A DNA stretch of 64,000 nucleotides from Tetracentron sinense (taxonomy: Eukaryota > Streptophyta > Magnoliopsida > Trochodendrales > Trochodendraceae): NCBI GenBank assembly GCA_015143295.1, contig CM026567.1:13224416-13288415 (forward strand), read 5' to 3'. The notes under the pieces were generated by a model. It saw nothing but the letters and a program-made list of their open reading frames with translations. It did not search any database and had not been told where the DNA came from. Both the position numbers and the translations under genes were made by a program. Positions 20,473-30,448 of the stretch are shown here, piece by piece (position 1 is the first letter of the stretch; each line of letters starts with the position of its first letter).

Positions 20473-21091
20473 GTGGTGTTAGATTCTGAGTGGATTAGCT
20501 GTGGGTGAGCATGAGTGATTACATTCATGTATTTTGGCGGGTCTGTCCGCACTTTCTTTTGAATTTCTTTTGTGTAAACTTGGATTTTTACATACTTAGA
20601 GGTTTGTTAGACTTCCGCTGTGTCTTATAGTTATGCTTCCGCTGTTATCCTCTATTGTATATGCTCTGTGGGTGTTTTGCAGGTGGTTTGTCAAGCAAGT
20701 CATGTAAGTCATGATTTAGTCGTCCGCGATTCACTCTAACTCCTAGGGTGGGTTTTGGGTCGCGACAATCTTCATCCTCACCATCATGAATAAGGAGTGA
20801 AAGTGTCACGCCCCAAAATACCCCTTAGGAGTTTAGGGATATTTTAGATGTGACACTTCGTACCTGCCAAACCATCCTGTAATGCACAAGATAAACACAG
20901 TACTAAACAATGATAATCAGAGCGCGGAAGCTAAATATAAATGCGGAAGCGAAAACTAAAATTTTCTTTTCTTTATAATGGTCCAAAATATAGTATTCCA
21001 AGTTAACATAAATACAAAACATGTCTAGGTCTAAGGTAGACAGGCCCACCTATCAAAATATCAAAATACATAAGACCCAACACTATCTCGC

Positions 21092-21244
21092 TCAATAATC
21101 ACCCCCGTGGGGCCAATGGTCTAAGTCTCTCGCCTTCGCCTGAGGCTCGACCACTAGGTCCTCATCCGGTTCTTCCTCCCCGTAGTCCTCTATCCAAGGA
21201 CCCTGATCACAAATGTCAAGAGGGGCTCGTGCACCTGCCGACAT
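21092..21244 (-). CDS. Conserved short reading frame, long form
   Basis: 50 residues on -: MSAGARAPLDIC, then QGPWIEDYGEEEPDED, then a C-terminal ARDLDHWP and GDY before TGA. The core AP-D-C---PW-E--Y is kept relative to the 6774-9241 form while codons differ at third bases (CCA/CCT, GAT/GAC, GAA/GAG). The C-terminus resembles the broken copy at 41844-41982 (RDLDVWP). Matching candidate intron: 21235-22339 on -. Confidence 0.5.
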   Translation of the reverse strand: MSAGARAPLDICDQGPWIEDYGEEEPDEDLVVEPQAKARDLDHWPHGGDY

Positions 21245-21534
21245 GAAAGAACGGCTAAGCATGGAATACTCAGCGAGTACAAGCTACTAGCTAGCCATAG
21301 CAATAATAACACCCGTAATAGTAATACCATATAAAGCAGTAATAGAAGTATCACAAACTAAACAGTGTTTGGCATGGTACAATACAATCATCCAGAAGTG
21401 CGTGCATGAATGCAAAACACCGATAAAACCCATGCTTGAAAACCCACGTCATGTCTCGGTATGCCTCATAGAAATCATGTATGCGTGCATGCATGAATGC
21501 ATGATCATCATCTTGTAAATTTCCATCTTGTAAC

Positions 21535-21745
21535 TTGTGAGCCAGAGGCTAGCACCCGAATCTCCCTGGGCTGCCAACCTCCTTGATATGCAATGCACTT
21601 GTGAGCCAGAGGTTAGTACCCGAATGTCCCTGGGCTAGCACCCGAATCTCCCTGGGCTGCCAACCTCCTTGATATGCAATGCACTTGTGAGCCAGAGGTT
21701 AGTACCCGAATGTCCCTGGGCTACCAACCTCCTTGACATGCAATA
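21535..21745 (-). repeat. LTR cassette 2, GAGCCAGAGG type
   Basis: Three and a half copies of a ~64-86 base unit. Each can fold: GAGGTT-A-GTA-CCC pairs with GGG-C-TAC-C-AACCTC around GAATGTCC. Unrelated in sequence to the GAAGGGTCTCCCTTC units at the same place in other LTRs. Confidence 0.88.
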
Positions 21746-22734
21746 TTTTATTGTTGTTATTATTAGATGCATATGCTCTCGAAAAACTCGGTCATGTGTG
21801 CATGCGTGCTCATGTGCGTGCCAATAGTGACAAACGTGGGAATGCGGGTGACAAGAGAGATATGGCATTACATTTCATTCCATGATGTGAACATAGGTAA
21901 CTTAAGTAATTTCCATAACATTTGATCAATTTATCATTTATAAGAACGCATGCATAAAACCCATTTCCATATTCTTCATTTAAACCATTTATTCATAGTT
22001 TAGGTATTTTGTCAAACACATAGTATGCTATTTTCCTTCATGGTTCATTTTCATCCTTCTAGTGCATATTTTCCATTCAATCACACAAAGGTAAGTTTAT
22101 TATTTGTGCAATGCCCATCCTCCATTATCTAATCCACAACCCACACATACCATACATCACCTATTCGGCATCCAATCGCCACATCCAATATCCATCCAAG
22201 CATCCATACCATTTCTTTATCTTGTTTATATTTATTAGGGATGATACATTTCACAAGAAAACAACCCTCATAGCATAAATCGTATTTCATAAGGAAAAAC
22301 CTAGATTATTGCTAGGGAAAGTTAGTAGGGTGTACTGACCTTAGATCAAGGCTTGATCTTGAAGAAACCTTGAAATAGAAGCTCTATTTGGAAGGAGGAA
22401 GCCTTTGCTTGAAGGGGACTTGAGTTGGGGAAGAAATCCCTTTCAAAAACGTGCTTGGGTTGCTGCCCTAGCTTGGAGAATGGTTCACACACGAGCTTGA
22501 GCCTCGATTTTGAAGCAACTCGAGTTGGGGTGAGCTATGGTTCTTAAACCCCATTTGATTTCCTTCTCAAAACCAAACCCTAGGTTAGAGCTTTCTCCTC
22601 TTCTCTCTCTATCTCTCAAAATCCCTCAAATGTTGTAAGTGAGGCCTCAAAGGGTCGAGCAAACCCTTATGGGTAAGGGTTTAACACCCAAAAGACAAAA
22701 ACGCCCTTACTGAAATTTTTGCAAAAACGCGAGG

Positions 22735-22925
22735 ATCGAGCGATCGGTGGTTATGACCGATCGATCGGTTGCCTACCGAGCGATCGGTGTTATTGACCGA
22801 TCGACCGGTCAAAAACTCACTATCTGGAAAATTTCCCCATACAAATTTTTCGACCAGTCGATAGCCTCCGATCGATCGGTTTTGGACCGATCGATCGCTC
22901 CGTGGACCGAGCGATCGGTGCTCTG
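22735..22925 (-). repeat. LTR cassette 1, CGATCG type
   Basis: On + GACCGATCGATCGGTTG, CCGAGCGATCGGTG and relatives, seven copies, with the fixed GACCAGTCGATAGC middle. Confidence 0.88.
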
Positions 22926-23132
22926 TTGGTCCCGACTATTTTGGCCATATCTTTTGACTCGTTCGTTCGATTTCGACGATTCAACTTGCGTTGGATTCGT
23001 CTCTCGAAAACGCACATTTCTGACGTTTCGGAATTTCCAATTTCTCCCCTATTTATTAATTAGACTATGTGGAAGGCCATTCAACTACGAAATACTTATT
23101 CATTTAAAGATGGAAAAGTCTGGGGTGCTACA

Positions 23133-23755
23133 GAAAGGGAGTAGATTGCAGAGGAATTTTATGAGGTTTTAGGGTTTGGAGATGAGAAATGAGGAGAAAT
23201 TTGGTTTTGGAGGGAAGGGATGGAAGATAACGGTGAATATGAAAAGTTGAAACTGAATAGGAATTTGGGGATTTCGGGTTTCTTAAAGAAATTTTTTTTA
23301 AGTTTTTCACTATCTAGTCGATTACATGAATGGTCTAATCGGCTGGATTGTCCATCTAATTGATTAGGACAGACAAGTGATCGGCGAGATAGAAGAAAAA
23401 GGCAAATTATAAAGAATGACAATATAACATTCATTTTAACACTATCCAGTCGATTAGAGACTTTGTCTGATCGGCTGGATCCATCATCCAGTTAATTAGA
23501 TCACAAGGGTGATCGACTGGATAGAAGAAAAAAATCTGAAAATTTGCAGATTTCTACAAAAACCAATTTTCTAGACATTGATCATAACATTTTCAATTCA
23601 AAACAATAATTAATCATTGCAAACTACTATAAATCATTTTTGATCAAAAGAAAATATTTTTTAGTAATTTTTTAATGAATTTTGCAGATTCTTAAGTTTT
23701 CATTTTTAAGATGAATTCATTCAAGTTTTAAGCTGAGATTTAGAATATTTTGGGA
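23133..23755 (-). other. Copia spacer between pol and ORF3
   Basis: No protein domain. 23310-23530 holds inverted words TATCCAGTCGATTAGA and GATCGACTGGATAG like those of the LTR at 12975-13460, so the same hairpin family occupies both places of the element. Confidence 0.65.
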
Positions 23756-23993
23756 TTATAAAATTTTAGATAGCTTGCTTAATCCTAGTTCTCTTCTCAA
23801 GGTACAAAACCTTTCATATTGAACGAGTTTTGTGAAAATATCAGCAAGTTGGTTGTTTGTATCTACAAACTCCAACACAACATCCCCATTCTGTACATGA
23901 TCCTTAACGAAATGATATCTGATTTCTATATGTTTAGTTCTAGAGTGTTGAATAGGATTCTTGGTCAAACAATGGCACTAGTATTGTCACATC
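23756..23993 (-). pseudogene. pol: Copia pol, C-terminal end of RNase H
   Basis: On -: CDNTSAIV, stop, TKNPIQHSRTKHIEIRYHF, EFVDTNNQLADIFTK and a stop at 23756. Conserved end of copia RNase H (usually SKNPVMHSRTKHI). A TGA lies just before TKNPIQ. The upstream RT was cut off by the Tekay element that begins at 23994. Confidence 0.88.
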
Positions 23994-24294
23994 TGTCGCG
24001 ACCCAAAATACCCCCTAGGAGTTAGGGATACTTTGACTCGTGATCGCCATATCATACCTCCGATATGATACATAAGGCACACATGGAACCTGTCAGAGTA
24101 CCTGAACCTACATAGTGGAAACGATATACAATGCACAGCGGAAACAAAAACACTAAACATAGTGAAAGTAAAGCAAATACTTCTTTAACTTGGTCCAAGT
24201 AGGAACCAACCAAACATACATGTGTGAGAATCCAAAAGGTGGAGTGGACAAGTCCCACTCTCACAGAACAAAATACTGTATCTTCCTAAATCAA

Positions 24295-24438
24295 TCAACA
24301 AAAATCAAAGTCTCGACACCTATCTATTGAACCATCGTCCCGGTAGTGGTCCATAGAAGGCTCCGGGTTGAAGTACTCTTCCTCTACCCAAGGCTCCGTG
24401 CCACACAGATCAAAAGGAGCTTGAGCACCTGCCGATGA
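24295..24438 (-). CDS. Conserved short reading frame, no ATG
   Basis: On -: SSAGAQAPFDLC, then TEPWVEEEY, NPEPSMD and a C-terminal RCRDFDFC before TGA. The core APFDLC and PWVEEEY matches the other LTR frames. The ATG is absent (TTATCATCGGCAGG instead of TTATGTCGGCAGG), so expression would need splicing into exon 2 (candidate intron 24429-25152 on -) or another start. Confidence 0.4.
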   Translation of the reverse strand, partial: SSAGAQAPFDLCGTEPWVEEEYFNPEPSMDHYRDDGSIDRCRDFDFC

Positions 24439-24639
24439 TAACAAATATCGGCTAAGTGTGGAATATTCAATGTATACAAACTAATAACAATAAAGCAATA
24501 AGCATAGAGCATACAACTCATGAAGAATGAAACCCTTAAAACATGTCAAAGCGTGGAAACCATGATATAGCACATGTGAGGAAATCCGAAAACCAAAACC
24601 AATTCAATGTGAGTCAAGCGGTAATCATAGTCTTATGAG

Positions 24640-24850
24640 TTCATAGAGTTCATGGAGTTACTTAGAGCCATTTATGATCCGTAGAGACGTAGAGATACCA
24701 TAGAGCAATACCATAGATCCAATACCATAGAGATCTTAGAGCATCCTTAAAGCTTGTGAGACGATCTTAGAGCTTATCATAGAGTTCTTGTGAGTTTAGT
24801 ATGATCCTTAGAGCTTGTGAACCGATCTTAGAGAAATCATAGAGTTGCTT
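24640..24850 (-). repeat. LTR cassette 2, TTAGAGC type
   Basis: Degenerate short repeats on + of CATAGAG, ATCTTAGAGC and GCTTGTGA. A third sequence type at the position of cassette 2. Confidence 0.75.
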
Positions 24851-25356
24851 AGAATCATTCCTTGTGAGTCATTATTGAAAACCCTTTTTCGTTACTTTGA
24901 GAAATCCAAGGAAAACATCGGTTCATGTGAGACATGCGAGCATATGAGAAGAATAACATGTTTAAAACTCCCCAAAACCCTTAGAGGCATTTACACAAAC
25001 ACATAGAAGGCATAATAGTGATATCTTACACCCAAGTATACAAACAACATCCTTTCACACCATACTAATCAAGATATATGCATAGAAGAGCTTAAGAAGA
25101 ACAATTTTAGTAACTTAGTAGTATTGTAAGATTGGTAGTAGAATGTATCTACCTTGGTGAAATCAAAGACTTTGATTCCCAAAAGCTTGAACAAGCAAGG
25201 ACCTTGAGTTCTTGGTAGAGAAACACCAAAAAGAATGAAAGGACTTGATCTTCCTTCAAGCTTGAACAATACCTAGTTCTTCTTCTTCTTCTCCTCTCAA
25301 AATCCTTCAAAAACAATGCACTAATGGTTTTTGAAACCCTAAGGCACGAACAAGCC

Positions 25357-25365
25357 TTTATATAT
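25357..25365 (-). promoter_or_regulatory. TATA box of Tekay element 2 LTR
   Basis: On - ATATATAAA followed by GGCTTGTTCGTGCC, the same place as TTATATAGG at 19244. Confidence 0.6.
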
Positions 25366-25417
25366 GCAAGGGGTGGTGGCTAAAGTCTTAAACACCCTTA
25401 ATGAAGAAAATCTGTGT

Positions 25418-25612
25418 ATAACCGATCGATCGGTGGTACAGACCGAGCGATCGGTGGCTTACCGGTCGATCGGTGGTTTCAACCGAGAGATCGGTTGAAA
25501 ACACCCTCTCTGGAATTTTTCCCCATACAAAAAAGTTAACCGTTCGATAGCTACCGAGCGATCGGTATAAGACCGGTCGATCGGAGGTTATCACCGAGCG
25601 ATCGGTGGTCCC
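25418..25612 (-). repeat. LTR cassette 1, CGATCG type
   Basis: Seven to eight drifted copies (on + ACCGATCGATCGGTGG, ACCGAGCGATCGGTGG, ACCGGTCGATCGGTGG). Confidence 0.88.
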
Positions 25613-25842
25613 CTATTTTGCTGTAAAACCTTGTTTTCACTACTTGAATCTTTCCTAATCCAATTCTAACACTCTATTATGCTTTTAACACACTCCTTAA
25701 GGATATATAGACCTACTAGAACACGCACGTCATAAATCCAAACTCGTATATTAACATAAGGCCCATAGGCGAACAACACCACACTTGGGCACTATTCACG
25801 CACTATTCACTACTTAGTGAAATGAAAATTTGGGGTACTACA

Positions 25843-25855
25843 TCCCTTCCCTCTT
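25843..25855 (-). other. Polypurine tract of Tekay element 2
   Basis: On - AAGAGGGAAGGGA directly before TGTAGTACC. Confidence 0.9.
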
Positions 25856-25933
25856 ACAAGAATTTTATCCTCAAAATTAGAACGACACCAAAAACATAAC
25901 AAGAACAGGAACATAAAACATCCAACATAGAAA

Positions 25934-26501
25934 CTATATAAACAAGTGAGGGTACTTTTCCTTCACTTCGGCTTCCTCGCTCCCACGTAGCCTCTTCCTT
26001 GGAATGATGTTGCCACTTCACAAGGATTAAGGGGATAGTCTTATTACGCAAGACTTGATCACGACGATCCAAGATCTGAACAGGTTGCTTAATCAACGTG
26101 AGATCCTCTCTAATCTCCACAGGATCAAGAGCAATGACGTGAGATGGATCCGGGATGTATTTCCTAAGCATAGAGACATGAAACACATTATGGACCACTG
26201 CCATGTGAGGCGGTAGTGCTACCCTATAAGCAACCTCACCAACCCTCGTGATGATCTCAAATGGCCCCACATACCTAGGGCTGAGCTTTCCTTTCTTCCC
26301 GAATCGCATGATTCCCTGACTCGGCAAAATCTTCACAAAGACCCGATCCCCAACTTGGAATTCTAAATCTGTGCGGCGAATGTTCGCGTAGCTCTTCTGC
26401 CTATCCTGAGCAGTTTTCAATCGCTCCCAGATGACTTTGACCCTTTCTGCGGTCTGCTCAATCAACTCAGGACAATGAACTTTCCTCTCACCAACTTCAT
26501 C
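25934..26501 (-). pseudogene. pol: pol: integrase C-terminus and chromodomain-like tail
   Basis: On -: LIEQTAERVKVIWERLK, DLEFQVGDRVFVKILP, LSPRYVGPFEII, YRVALPPHMAVVHNVFHVSM, PVQILDRRDQVLRNK, LVKWQHHSKEEATWER. A one-base insertion near 25984 (GAGCGAGGAAGC) shifts the last residues; the original stop would be TAG at 25934. It keeps GPF, unlike element 1. Confidence 0.9.
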
Positions 26502-27303
26502 CTAGTATAGCGGTGATTTGAAACTCCGACCATGCAGAGCTTCGAAAGGTGCCATTTGGATGCTTGCCTGGTAACTGTTGTTATAGGCAAACTCAACCAA
26601 CGGTAATTGTTCCTCCCAAATGGCCTGAAAATCTAGCATACAAGCAGGGAGCATATCTTCCACAACCTGATTCACTTGTTCAGTCTGCCCATCGATTTGA
26701 GGATGAAAGGCAGCGCTGAATTCTAAACGAGAACCCATAGCACTCTGAAAAGTTTTCCAGAATCTAGAAGTGAACCTAGGATCTCGATCAGACACAATGG
26801 AAACTGGCACCCCGTGCAGACGAACCACTTCCTTGACATACAAGGCTACTAACTGATTCAAATTGAAAGTAGTCCAATACGGAAGGAAATGTACAGACTT
26901 AGTCAATCTGTCTACAATCACCCAAATAGCATCGGAGCCCTCCGCCATCCGCGGTAAACCCACGATAAAATCCATCGAGATATTCTCCCACTTCCATTCT
27001 GGAATAGGGAGGGACTTTAGAAGACTTGTCGGCCTTTGATGCTCGGCTTTCACCTGCTGGCACACCAAACATCTAGAAACATACTCGACGACTTCCCTCT
27101 TCATGTTTTGCCACTAGTAGTGCTTCTTGAGATTCTGGTACATCTTGGTACCTCTCGGATGTACCGTGTACTTGGATCGGTGAGCCTCATCCAAAATCTC
27201 TCCTCTCAACACTGTGTCGGCGGGAACACACAACCTGCCTTTGAATGTGATAGCACCATCACCAATCAAAGCAAACTCTTGATTGCCATTACTAATCGAC
27301 TTG
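26502..27303 (-). pseudogene. pol: pol: integrase zinc finger and catalytic core
   Basis: On -: HRSKYTVHPRGTKMY, KREVVEYVSRCLVCQQVK (HHCC), WENISMDFIVGLP, SDRDPRFTSRFW, FHPQIDGQTEQVNQ (D,D,E kept). Stops: TAG near 27115 (Trp of HYWWQNMK) and the TAG at about 26503-26505 in LYWDEVGE. Both fit TGG to TAG. The second is at the same codon as in element 1. Confidence 0.9.
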
Positions 27304-28016
27304 TCTCAGCAAGCAAGCAACTCAACATCCAAGTTTTGCAACTCCTTGATTTGGTTCAAGATATGCGGCCTAACCGCAATGTTAGACATCACTGGCCCGT
27401 AGGTGACATGCCTGAAAGTAGTGTCCAGGTTACACATATCATGCAATAACTTCCACTCTTGTAATCTCAAGTGAGCCATAACCCCGTAAGGTTTCCTACT
27501 AAGAGCATTGGCTACCACGTTAGCCTTACCCGGATGGTACTGGATAGAATAGTCGTAGTCCTTCATAAACTCCATCCATTGACACTGCCTCATATTCAAC
27601 TCTTTCTGGAGGAAGAGATACTTCAAGCTATTGTGGTCCGTGAACACAACAAACTCTTCCCCATAGAGGTAGTGATGCCAAATTTTCAGCGCAAAGACGA
27701 CTGCTGCAAGCTCTAAGTCGTGCGTGGGGTAGTTCTGTTCATGCTCCTTCAACTGGCGGGAAGCATAGGCAACCACCTGCTTATGCTCAATAAGAACACA
27801 CCCAAGTCCGACTAGTGAAGCATCACTATAGACTTCGAAGTCACCACTTCCAGACGGAACTGTAAGAACAGGTGCAGTAGTAAGCCTCTTCTTCAACTCC
27901 AAGAAACTAGTCTCGAACTTGTCACTCCAAGTGAACTTAGTGTTCTTTCTCGTGAGGTAGGTAAGCGGAGCGGCTAAGCTTGAAAATCCCTCCACGAACC
28001 TCCTGGAGTATCCTAC
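27304..28016 (-). pseudogene. pol: pol: RT thumb and RNase H
   Basis: On -: [80 protein letters not shown], ending VELLAC with a TGA at 27304 (CGA to TGA). The frame is open from 27995 to that stop. Confidence 0.9.
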
Positions 28017-28990
28017 TATTAGGTCGAAGTATACTTTCTAAGTATGGATTTCGAGTCTCTCGGTGCTCAAATCGGGCAAACGACCTCGGATTCCATCGAA
28101 ATGATTTCCCACACTTAGGTTGGGTCACAATACACGTGTTAGAAGAAATGGCATTGAAATCCGACCCCCGATTTTGAATTGGTGCGATTTTTTAGGTTTA
28201 GGCCAAAGTATTTTTTTTAAGTATGGATTTCGGCCTCTCTTTACCCAAATCGGGTAAATGACTTTGGATTCTATCGAAATGAATTCTCACACTTAGGCTG
28301 GGTCAAAATACATGCGTTAGAAGAAATGGAATCGAAATCCGATCACGAGTTTGGATTTGGTGCGCATTTGTAGCTTTAGGCCGATGTATACTTTCAAAGT
28401 ATGAATTTCAGGCCTCTCGTTGTCAAAATCGGGCAAACGAACTCGGATTCCATTGAAACATTGTCGAACTTAGGACATGTTAGAAGAAACGACATCGAAA
28501 TCCCCAGTTTGGATTTGGTGCAAGTTTTTGGGTTTAGGCCGAAGTATACATTCTAAGTATGAATTTTGGGCCTTCCGGTGCCCAAATCGGGCAAACGACC
28601 TTGGATTCCATCTTGAAAAATTCCCACACTTAGGTTTGGTCGAAATACATGCGTTAGAAGAAACGACTTCGAAATCCGACCCCTAGTTTGGAATTGGTGC
28701 GCTTTTTTTGGGTTAGACTGGAGTATACTTTCTAAGTATGAATTTTGGCCTCTTGGTGCCAAAATCAGGCAAACGCCCTTGGATTCTATCAAAACGAATT
28801 CCCACACTTAGGTTTGGTCGAAATACACGTGTTAGAAGAAATGGCACCGAAATCCGATTGCAGGTTTGGACTTGGTGCACGTTTGTAGGTTTAGGCCGAA
28901 GTATACTTTGTAAGTATGAATTTTGGGCCTCTCGGTGCCCAAATCAGGCAAACGAACTCGGATTCCGTTGAAATAAAATCTCACACCTAG
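28017..28990. repeat. Satellite-like tandem array B (~178 bp unit)
   Basis: Six units with GAAGTATACTTTCTAAGTATG near 28024, 28202, 28381, 28539, 28716 and 28895; spacing 178, 179, 158, 177, 179. Each has CCAAATCGGGCAAACGA, TCCCACACTTAGG and GTTAGAAGAAA. Short frames recur in each unit, but 178 is not a multiple of three and no protein is likely. Confidence 0.88.
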
Positions 28991-30300
28991 GTTAGGGACT
29001 GAAACAAAAAGTTTTTCCAAAGACTGTCTAACTTTCATAGGAAGAGGAATTTCATATCCAAGTTAAGGGTGGAGGGGTGTTGGAAGGAGTCGAGGGGTGA
29101 GATTGTTGAGAGCGTCACCTCATATTACAGGGATCTATGTCACAAATCTGAAAGTTGGCACCCTTGTTTGGACGAGTTACCTTTCAATGTTCTGTCTGCA
29201 GCCCAAATGGAGACTCTAGAAGTCCCTTCTAAAGTAGATGAGGTTCTTGGAGCTCTTAGGAGTTTAGTAGGGGATAAGGCACCTGGACCGGATGGCCTCA
29301 CCATCGAATTCTATGGGTCTTGTTGGGAGATAGTGAAGTGTGATTTTATAGAGGTGATGAGGAAGTTATTTGATCGCGGCCTTATTGATTGAGTGATCAA
29401 TAGCACTTTCCTTGTGTTGATCCCAAAGATGGATGATGTGGTGGAACTGAAAGACTTTGCCCCCATTAGTTTGGTAGTAGTGTGTACAAAATTTTATCTA
29501 AGGTTTTGGCAACCCGCTTAAAGGTAGTAATGACATCCATTATTTCTCCTCATCAGGGCGTGTTCGTAGGAGGCCGTTAGATAATTGATGGGATCCTGAT
29601 AGCAAATGAGTGTATAGACGCCCGAACCAAATCTAAGGTCCTGGGGCTCCTTTGTAAAGTGGATATGGAAAAGGCTTATGATCATTTAAACTGGGAATTC
29701 CTCAAGGGGCGGATGGGTTTTGGGTCCAGGTGGAGGCTTTGGATGCTTGTGTGTTTATCATCCTTGTCTTTCTCCATTCTCCCAAAGGGGAGTCCGGTGG
29801 GTTTCTTTCCTAGCTCTAGGGGTCTAAGGCAGGGAGATCCTCTTTCTCCCTTTCTTTTTGTAATAGTTTTGGAGGCCTTGAGTAGAATGCTATCTCGAGT
29901 TGAGGGGAGTGTTTGAAGGGTTTCCGATTGGATCCAACGTGCTTCGTATTTCTCGCATTCAGTTTGCCGATGACACCCTAATCTTTTGTCTGGCCCAGAG
30001 GGGTGATCTTTTCAACCTTCAATGTCTTCTTCGGTGTTTTGAAGCGGTGTCTGGCTTACGAGTAAACTTGGGAAAGTCAGAGATCGTGAGTGTGCGGATC
30101 CGTATGGTGATGTTGGAGTGGGCGGGTTTAAATTTAGATGTAGAAGCTTTGAGGGTGGGGTTAGGTGTTTTTGGGCGTCGGGCTTTTTCTTGGTTGAGTT
30201 TATGCGCTTGTAATATTTTCCTTGATTTTTGCCCCTTTTTAGCTCATCCTTGTTCTTCTTTTTCCTTTATATAAAATCTATTTACCGATCAAAAAAAAGA
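28991..30300 (+). pseudogene. LINE reverse transcriptase fragment with poly(A) tail
   Basis: 5'-truncated L1-type LINE. Visible: RKRNFISKLRVEG linker, DEVLGALRSLVGDKAPGPDG, STFLVLIPKMDD, then [46 protein letters not shown] and RISRIQFADDTLIF (RT catalytic FADD box). Stops and frameshifts occur at 29390, 29480 and 29916. RT is deleted after about 30170 and joins a typical LINE 3' end (TTTATATAAAATCTATTTACC) with an A-tract at 30291-30298. Confidence 0.9.
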
Positions 30301-30448
30301 AAATCAGTTCTTCGTTGACCTCCTATTAAACACAATCTTCCTTATAAAGGAGATGGGAGTCCATATGTGCTTGCCCCCTTAGATCCATATACATTTTTCT
30401 ATGCCTTTTATTGTATATTTTTTAGTAATTGCTTGATCATCAACTTCC
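30301..30448. other. Unassigned sequence between LINE tail and Tat LTR
   Basis: About 150 AT-rich bases with no recognisable frame or repeat. Confidence 0.5.

Larger units (their letters stand above)
18787..20767 (+). repeat. Solo Tekay LTR
   Basis: 1981 bases, TGTAGAGCCCCGG to GTCGCGACA. Flanks TTCTT (18782-18786) and ATCTT (20768-20772) are a duplication with one mismatch. Shorter than its relatives through a deletion between 19600 and 19650, where the sequence jumps from GATTGGATGCC to the later AATTCCAAATGCA part. Confidence 0.9.
20814..23132 (-). repeat. Solo Tekay LTR, inverted, with GAAAG duplication
   Basis: 2319 bases; on + TGTCACGCCCC to GGGGTGCTACA. GAAAG at 20809-20813 and 23133-23137. 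It represents a second LTR subtype, also seen at 41556-43945. It lies only 46 bases from the solo LTR ending at 20767, in opposite orientation. Confidence 0.95.
12664..23993 (-). mobile_element. SIRE-like copia element, 3' half, nested insertions
   Basis: Reading on -: end of pol RNase H (23993-23756), spacer, env-position ORF, polypurine tract, 3' LTR. Three solo Tekay LTRs (13999-16411, 18787-20767, 20814-23132) split it, and a truncated Tekay element replaces everything upstream of 23993. The 46 bases at 20768-20813 belong to the start of the env-position ORF region. gag, integrase and RT are absent. The ORF3 domain and layout are typical of the SIRE/Maximus clade. Confidence 0.82.
23994..25842 (-). 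repeat. 3' LTR of Tekay element 2
   Basis: 1849 bases; on - TGTAGTACCCCAAA to GGTCGCGACA. A third LTR subtype with its own cassette 2 and a good TATA box. Confidence 0.93.
23994..28016 (-). mobile_element. Truncated Tekay element 2
   Basis: On -: RT thumb, RNase H, integrase, chromodomain tail, polypurine tract, 3' LTR. The 5' part (LTR, gag, protease, most of RT) is missing; at about 28016 [12 protein letters not shown] gives way to tandem array B. Protein similarity to element 1 is high but clearly below identity (about 85 percent by eye in integrase). The outer flank ACATC (23989-23993) has no partner. Confidence 0.92.

Noticed and set aside
28477-28971. Repeated short frames with SKYEFWA and CPNRANDLGF
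   Set aside because: Array B period is not a multiple of three; frame similarity follows from DNA repetition.
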